A DNA stretch of 64,000 bases from Streptomyces sp. Ag109_O5-10. Its GTDB lineage: Bacteria > Actinomycetota > Actinomycetes > Streptomycetales > Streptomycetaceae. How positions within the stretch are numbered: the stretch's first letter is position 1; each line of letters opens with the position of its first letter. The stretch is taken from positions 4,402,001 through 4,466,000 of the forward strand of contig NZ_FNTQ01000001.1 of assembly GCF_900105755.1 (NCBI RefSeq), in the 5' to 3' direction. The position numbers and the translations under genes are program-made. A model generated the notes under the pieces. That model was given only the letters and a program-made list of their open reading frames with translations, did no database searches and was not told the DNA's origin. Below are positions 58,289 to 64,000 of the stretch, one piece after another.

Positions 58289-58702
58289 GTGTCCCACCCC
58301 GACCACCCCACATCCGCCGGTGCCGCCCGCCGCCGTGACCGCGGCCTGCGCCGGGTCGGAAGCACCACCGGCTGGGTGGCCGCCACGGCAGCCGCCGGCT
58401 CGGTGGCGCTCGCGGCCGGATACGCCTATGCCCTGCCGGGGAAGTCCGCGCCCCCGCCCGGGAACACTTCGCGGCCGTCCGTCCCGGCATCCGCGCCCAC
58501 GACGAGCCCGTCCACCACTCCCCGGGCATCCCGCTCGGCGGCCCCGGACAGGCCCCCCGTATCGCCATCCCATACGGCATCGCACACGACCGTCCCGCAG
58601 CGAAGGGCCGCTCCCGCCATCACCCACTCGGCGGCCCCCGCCCCCACGAAACCCCCGGCAGCGACCCCGCAGCCCTCGCACACCACGTCGGGTGCGTCAT
58701 GA
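58289..58702 (+). CDS. Small exported protein with C-terminal SGAS tail (candidate flavinylated carrier 2)
   Basis: 137 aa from GTG 58289 after GAGGAGG. Residues 14-23 are RRRDRGLRRV, then an Ala-rich weakly hydrophobic helix ending GYAYALP (44-50), a long Ser/Thr/Pro linker with scattered His, and the terminal T-T-S-G-A-S (134-137 = SGAS). It aligns with the 55780 paralogue without gaps in the N-terminal half. Its stop overlaps the apbE start (ATGA), so substrate and modifying enzyme are probably translated together. Export may be by Sec or a weak Tat signal. Confidence 0.78.
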   Translation: MSHPDHPTSAGAARRRDRGLRRVGSTTGWVAATAAAGSVALAAGYAYALPGKSAPPPGNTSRPSVPASAPTTSPSTTPRASRSAAPDRPPVSPSHTASHTTVPQRRAAPAITHSAAPAPTKPPAATPQPSHTTSGAS

Positions 58703-59690
58703 CCCCCGCCACCGCCGCGCCTTTGGCGTCGGTCTCCTTCCCCGCGCTGGGCACCACCGCCTCGCTGCTCGTCACCGACCCCGGCGCCATGGCAGCGGCA
58801 CGCCGGGTGCTCGACGCCGAACTCGCCGCCGTCGACGCGGCGTGCAGCCGCTTCCGGTCCGACTCGGAACTGTCCCGCGTCAACGCCGCCGCGGGGGCCG
58901 CCGTGCAGGTGACTGCCCGGTTCGCGGAGGCCCTGGACGTGGCGCTGTACGCGGCGCGCGTGACCGAGGGCGTCGTGGACCCCACCGTCGGATCCGCCGT
59001 GCGGGCGCTCGGCTACGACATCACGTTCGCCGCGCTGCGCCCGCAGGACCTGGGCCCCGTACGCGTCGCCGGACCCTCCGCGGGCTGGCGGACGGTGGAC
59101 TGGGACCGGGCCGCACGGCGGCTACGGCTGCCCCCGGGCGTCGTGCTCGACCTCGGCGCGACGGCCAAGGCCCTCGCCGCCGACCGGGCGGCCGACCGCG
59201 CCGCCGAGGTGACGGGCTGCGGTGTCCTGGTCAACCTCGGCGGTGACCTTTCGGTCGCGGGTGATCCGCCGCCGGGCGGCTGGCGGATCGCCCTCGCCGA
59301 CGACCACGCGGCGCCCGGTACGACGGGCCGGCCCACGGTGAGCATCACCGAGGGCGGACTCGCCACCTCTGGCACCGCCGTGCGGACCTGGGCCCGCGAG
59401 GAGCGGCGCGTGCACCACATCGTCGATCCCGCCACCGGCGACAATCCCACGCCGGTCTGGCGGACCGTCAGCGTGGCCGCCGCCAGCTGCGTGGCCGCCA
59501 ACACCGCGAGCACCGAGGCCGTCGTCCTCGGCGACCGCGCCCTCGGCCGGCTGCGCCGGGCGGGGCTGCCCGCGCGGCTGGTCCGCATGGACGGAACCGT
59601 CGAGCGGGTCTGCGGCTGGCCCGAGGACACGGTGCAGGAGAACACCGCGGCAGAGAACACCGCGGCAGAGCGCGCCTCGGGAGGTGCCCG

Positions 59691-59694
<4 letters not shown>
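58699..59694 (+). CDS. apbE: FAD:protein FMN transferase ApbE
   Basis: 331 aa. ApbE motifs are present: SRFRSDSELSRVN (50-62), VDPTVGSAVRALGYD (93-107), DLGATAKALAAD (151-162), GVLVNLGGDLSVAG (175-188), HHIVDPATGDN (239-249) and the metal-site segment CVAANTASTEAVVLG (264-278). The enzyme attaches FMN from FAD to Ser/Thr of an S/T-G-A-S/T motif. No signal peptide or lipobox is present, so it probably acts in the cytoplasm, unlike lipoprotein ApbEs. It overlaps the SGAS protein gene upstream and the haem protein downstream. Confidence 0.93.
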
Positions 59695-60457
<763 letters not shown>

Positions 60458-60461
<4 letters not shown>

Positions 60462-61813
60462 CCGACGCGATGACCGAGGGCCCGGCAGCCATCCGGGCCG
60501 AAGACGGCCGGGACGGGATGCTCGGCCCGTACGGCTCCCGGCTGCTGCACGGCTGGTACGCCACCGGCCGCGCGGCCGACCTGGACGAGCACCTCCACCG
60601 GTACGGTCCGGCGCCCTTTCTTCGCACCGCCGACGCGGCCGACCGGCTGGTGCGCGCGGTGGAGGACGCGGGACTGACCGGGAGAGGCGGCGCCGCCTTC
60701 CCCACCGGGCGCAAGCTGCGCACGGTCGCCGCGGGCCGGGGCACCGCCGTGGTGGTCGCCAACGGCATGGAGAGCGAACCGGCCAGCCGCAAGGACGAGA
60801 CCCTGCTGGACCTCGCCCCGCACCTGGTGCTCGACGGCGCCGCACTGGCCGCCGTGGCGGTGGGCGCCGACGTGGCGCACCTGTGCCTGCCGCGCACCAG
60901 GCAGGACCAGGCACGGGCACTGCGCGAAGCCGTCGAGGAACGGCGGAGGAGGGGCCTTGCCCCGGTGCCGGTGCTGGTGCACGAACTGCCCCACCACTAC
61001 GTCTCCAGCGAGGAGACATCGCTGGTGCGCTGGCTGAACGGGGGTGACGCCCGCCCGCTGGCGACCCCGCCGCGCCCCTTCGAGCAGGGTGTCGGCCGGC
61101 GCCCCACCCTGATCGACAACGTCGAGACCCTCGCCCACCTCGCGCTGATCGCACGCTACGGTCCCGGATGGTTCAGCGGCGCCGGGCGCCCCGACGCCCC
61201 GGGCACCACGCTCGTGACCCTCTCCGGTGCACTGCGCACGCCGGGCGTCTACGAGGTGCCGATGGGCCTGCCGCTCGGCGAGGTAATGGAGATCGCCGGG
61301 GGACCCGTGGAACCGCTCGGATCCGTGCTGCTGGGCGGCTTCTTCGGCAGCTGGCTGCCGGCGGCGCAGACGCTGCGCGTCCCGTTCGCCAAACAGGACC
61401 TGGCCCCGCTCGGCGCGGGACCCGGTGCCGGAGTGATCGTGGCGTTTCCCGTCCGCACCTGCGGTCTGGCCGAGGCGGCGAGGGTGCTCGGTCACCTCGC
61501 CGCGCAGAGCGCACGCCAGTGCGGACCGTGCCGGCTCGGTCTGTCTGCCGTGGCCGCGGACTTCGCCGACCTCGCCTGGGGCCGTCCCACCGCGGAGTCG
61601 ATACAGCGTCTGGAGTACCGGGCCGGGCTGCTCGCCGGACGGGGTGCCTGCCGGCACCCCGACGGCGCGTCCCGGTTCGCCACGACCGCACTGCGGGTCT
61701 TCGCCGCCGACGTAGGGCACCACCTGCGCCTCGGCCCGTGCGCTGCGGCCTGGGACGAGCCCGTACTGCCCGTTCCGGACTCGCCGGCACCCGACGACAG
61801 TGAATGGAGGTGA
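60458..61813 (+). CDS. NuoF/RnfC-like flavo-iron-sulfur protein
   Basis: 451 aa from ATG 60458 (ATGA overlap). The FMN/NADH module is recognisable: GLTGRGGAAFPTGRKLRTV (73-91) and ANGMESEPASRKDE (101-114). The SLBB domain follows (about 250-340) and then the iron-sulfur helical bundle with QCGPCRLGL and a later GACRHPDG. Relative to NuoF (C-x2-C-x2-C ... C) the first cysteine is replaced, giving three visible ligands. It is predicted to oxidise NAD(P)H and pass electrons to the ferredoxin encoded next or to the membrane haem protein. Confidence 0.88.
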
Positions 61814-61818
61814 CCGGC

Positions 61819-62064
61819 ATGCCCGGCGCCCACTCCCTCGGCATCGACCGCATCGCCTGCGACGGCTACGGCCTCTGTGCCGAACTGCTGCCGGAAATCA
61901 TCGAGTTGGACGAGTGGGGCTACCCGGTCGTGGGATCGGCCCCTCTTACGGGTGAAGCCCTCCGCCATGCACGGCGCGCCGTGGCCGCGTGCCCGGCACT
62001 GGCACTGCGCCTGGACCGGGCACCTGGGCGAGCCCCGGACCGACAGCCGGCCCAGCGGTCGTGA
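61819..62064 (+). CDS. Small [3Fe-4S]-type ferredoxin
   Basis: 81 aa from ATG 61819; its ribosome-binding site GGAGGTGA contains the stop of the preceding gene, so the two are coupled. Three cysteines (14, 20 and 58: IACDGYGLCAEL and AVAACPALAL) with no cysteine at the middle position are typical of actinobacterial single-cluster [3Fe-4S] ferredoxins. It is likely to receive electrons from the NuoF-like protein and deliver them to a membrane partner. Confidence 0.9.
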   Translation: MPGAHSLGIDRIACDGYGLCAELLPEIIELDEWGYPVVGSAPLTGEALRHARRAVAACPALALRLDRAPGRAPDRQPAQRS

Positions 62065-62192
62065 ACGAGTTCTTAACCCCACGTCGGACATACTGCAGCC
62101 CGCTCCGGCGCACGCCGCGGGAGCGGGCGGCACAGCACTGCCATCCGGGCCGGGCGGGGCCTGATCATCGGGATCATCAGGAGGACGGACAA

Positions 62193-62831
62193 GTGACCGT
62201 GACCGGCGACCGGACCCCGGCGCACAGCACATTCGAGTCGCCCGGCCCGGCGGCCGGCGGCCCGGAGGGCAACGAGCGGCTGACCGCGGCGACCGGTGCG
62301 GTGCTGCTGGTCCTGTTCGCCGTCGAGGGCGTCACCATCCTCTTCCTCGGGCAGCTCCTCACCCTGCACTTCTTCATCGGGCTGCTGCTGACCGGCCCGG
62401 TCTGTCTGAAGATCGGCTCGACCGGCTACCGGTTCTACCGCTACTACACGGGCTCGCCCGCGTACCGCCGCAAAGGACCGCCCGCCCCGCTGCTGCGGGT
62501 GCTCGGACCCCTCGTCGTCGTCACGAGCGTCGCCGTCCTCGGCACCGGAGTGACACTGGCCCTGCTCGGACGCGACACCGGCCCGGTCCCGGTACTCCTG
62601 CTGCACAAAGCCGCCTTCGTCTGCTGGATCGCGGTGACGACCGTGCACGTCCTCGCCTACCTGTGGCGGCTGCCGCGTCTCATCGGCGCCGATCTGCGGC
62701 GTCGCCCGGCACGTCATGGGACTCCCGCTCCCCAGCGCGCCGGGCGCTGGTCCCTGCTGGCGCTGGCACTCGGCGCGGGCCTCGCCGTCGCACTCGCCGG
62801 AGTCCACCTGGTCTCCGGCTGGAACGGATAG
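62193..62831 (+). CDS. Cytochrome-b-like four-helix membrane protein
   Basis: 212 aa from GTG 62193, with AGGAGG upstream. Four helices are predicted (about 31-52, 56-76, 103-126, 136-158) plus a C-terminal one (187-207). Histidines lie within or near helices: His59 (LLTLHFFIGLLL), His138 and His152 (LLLHKAAFVCWIAVTTVHVLAYLWRL), and His205. The His138/His152 spacing of 14 suits a b-type haem. It is 128 bp after the ferredoxin, so it may be a separate transcript. It is a likely second membrane electron carrier for the cluster. Confidence 0.78.
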   Translation: MTVTGDRTPAHSTFESPGPAAGGPEGNERLTAATGAVLLVLFAVEGVTILFLGQLLTLHFFIGLLLTGPVCLKIGSTGYRFYRYYTGSPAYRRKGPPAPLLRVLGPLVVVTSVAVLGTGVTLALLGRDTGPVPVLLLHKAAFVCWIAVTTVHVLAYLWRLPRLIGADLRRRPARHGTPAPQRAGRWSLLALALGAGLAVALAGVHLVSGWNG

Positions 62832-63324
62832 AGCCATCGCTTCTCCCCCGCTCGGTCGAGACCGATGCCCGCGGCCCCACCCGGCACGGACCGGGCACAT
62901 ATCGCACCGAAGCGGCGCATCGGTCCGGCCCAGACCGGAACGAACGACATCGCAAGCCCCGCCGCCCCGCCCACCCATCTCCCGGGCCGCGTCCGCAACC
63001 CGGAAGTGGGGCGCCATCGACGACTGGTGATGACGGACGCCTGCGGGACACCAGGCGGTGAGGGAGGGCGCCGACGTGGATCTGCACATGACATCCGGTT
63101 GACCGTCCGTCCGGGAACGTAGACGGCATGTTGGCCGTGGGCGGCGAGTAAGGCCAGGAGCAGCGCGGACGCGGTGCCAGCTGGACCGTGCCCTCGATCC
63201 AGACGATCAACGCTCTGCCACGAATCCGGCACGCGACGACTGATCACGATGGACAGCGGGAGCCTGGTGCTGACCCCCGCATCGGGCAGGACTTCGTCGA
63301 AAGGGAGGCTCAGGCGGCCGCTTC
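62832..63324. other. Gene-poor interval
   Basis: About 490 bp after the redox cluster with no convincing gene. Neither strand offers an ORF with a plausible start and recognisable content. I did not identify a terminator with certainty. Confidence 0.45.
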
Positions 63325-63540
63325 TCACTGCCTGACGGTGAAGTACTGCCAAGCCCCCCATGTGCTGAGGTTACCGGTGTCCTTGTTGCTGTGGACGTAC
63401 TCGGCCCGTACACGGAACTTGCTGTTGACCGTCATGGTCAGGCCCAGTGTCGCGTTGGCCAGGATCCCCTCCTCGGTGCGGGCCGCCGGCGCTCGGACGA
63501 CGGACCAACCCCACGTCACCGACCTCGGGTTCCATTGGGT
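63325..63540 (-). pseudogene. 3' fragment of a secreted protein gene
   Basis: The last 70 or so codons of an open minus-strand frame read ILANATLGLTMTVNSKFRVR, AEYVHSNKDTGNLSTWGAWQ, YFTVRQ, a typical beta-rich C-terminus of a Streptomyces exported protein. Upstream the frame turns into non-coding-like Arg/Gly/Asp sequence antisense to other frames and has no signal peptide. It is therefore probably a truncated relic. Confidence 0.45.
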
Positions 63541-63572
63541 CCGATGCCACGATGCCACCCCGAGGGCGACCG

Positions 63573-64000
63573 CTACACGGAGGCGGGGGCCGACGCCTCC
63601 CGTCCGACCGTGGCCGCTCGCGCCGCGAGCCCGACGGTACGGGTGAGCGTCATCGCCACCGCCATCAGTATCAGCGCGCCGGTGAGGGCGTCGCCGGTCA
63701 CCTGGTTGTCGAGCATCCAGCGGCCCAGTTGCGGGCCGAACCAGTTCTCCGCACCGTACGAGAACGCGGTCCGCGCGCCGACCACCACGATCCACAGCGC
63801 CGCGTAGGCGAAACCCGCCCGGCTGACCGGACCGCCGGTCCTGGGGCTGCGGTAGACCGTGGTGAAGGCCATCGCCAACAGGCCGACGACCAACCCCGCG
63901 GCGACGGCGGCGAGTTCGAGGACCAGGCCAGAGCCGTCGGTGGCGGGGCTCTTGATGAACAGGGGGACGATCGCGGCGGCCGTCAGCAGGGGCCGCAGAA
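63573..64000 (-). CDS. Multi-pass membrane protein, C-terminal part (cut by window edge)
   Basis: The minus-strand frame is open from the right edge (LRPLLTAAAIVPLFIKSPAT) to the stop at 63573; an internal TTG at 63893 is not the real start. At least four helices are visible: LRPLLTAAAIVPLFI, LELAAVAAGLVVGLLAMAFT, AGFAYAALWIVVVGARTAF and ALTGALILMAVAMTLTRTVG. The layout resembles a Streptomyces DUF1453/CcdC-like membrane protein family. The N-terminus lies outside the window. Confidence 0.7.
   Translation of the reverse strand, partial: LRPLLTAAAIVPLFIKSPATDGSGLVLELAAVAAGLVVGLLAMAFTTVYRSPRTGGPVSRAGFAYAALWIVVVGARTAFSYGAENWFGPQLGRWMLDNQVTGDALTGALILMAVAMTLTRTVGLAARAATVGREASAPASV

Overview
The window is high-GC (about 72%) actinobacterial chromosomal DNA. 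It is almost certainly Streptomyces: codon third positions are nearly all G/C, GTG and TTG starts are common, and it carries an SsgA-like sporulation protein, SpoIIE-type phosphatase/ATPase and anti-sigma-type ATPase genes, a DUF6131 protein, an SCO5918-family protein beside a DEAD-box helicase and a cold-shock gene, and a mat-type (deacetylase plus glycosyltransferase) locus. No rRNA, functional tRNA, CRISPR array, integrase or transposase was seen. All calls rest on reading the sequence and family knowledge; no database search was run.

Layout. 0-5.6 kb: a truncated membrane gene, a large PAS/GAF/SpoIIE/HATPase regulator, a membrane-tethered HTH protein and a DUF4232 lipoprotein. 5.6-10.5 kb: a monooxygenase-SDR pair facing an HxlR repressor with two operators, then FUSC and GAP membrane proteins, DUF6131 and an orphan response regulator. 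10.7-14 kb: GH15 glycosidase, DUF4239 protein and a RsbW-type ATPase. 14-18 kb: a degenerate tRNA-like element, a TetR gene, an SsgA-like protein, a tiny secreted peptide, and a hydrolase-TetR operon with twin operators. 18.4-25 kb: a dehalogenase-like hydrolase, a HEAT-like protein, a lipoprotein, a large secreted beta-propeller and several gene remnants. 24.7-28.3 kb: SCO5918 family, CBS, DEAD-box helicase, cold-shock protein and MerR-like genes, flanked on both sides by enzyme/regulator pairs whose 5' halves have been deleted. 29.8-39 kb: two sigma factor/membrane protein pairs, a ricin-lectin glycosidase-like protein, and LysR facing a PrpF-isomerase/C4-dicarboxylate transporter operon. 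39-46 kb: DUF1877, matA/matB-like genes and a peptidoglycan-recognition amidase. 46-55.4 kb: secreted beta-helix and other exported or membrane proteins, and an FkbM methyltransferase.

55.5-62.8 kb is the most interesting region. A two-component system sits between two paralogous tiny exported proteins (89 and 137 aa). Their N-termini align residue for residue, and both end exactly in a T/S-G-A-S tail, which resembles the ApbE flavinylation motif. The second overlaps apbE by ATGA. It is followed by a ferric-reductase-like haem protein, a NuoF/RnfC-like flavo-iron-sulfur protein and a ferredoxin, all overlapping, and then a cytochrome-b-like protein. The same 11-bp-spaced direct-repeat box lies about 100 bp upstream of both small genes. 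I infer a two-component-controlled trans-membrane electron chain that uses minimal, possibly flavinylated, carrier peptides.

The right edge cuts a membrane protein gene on the minus strand.
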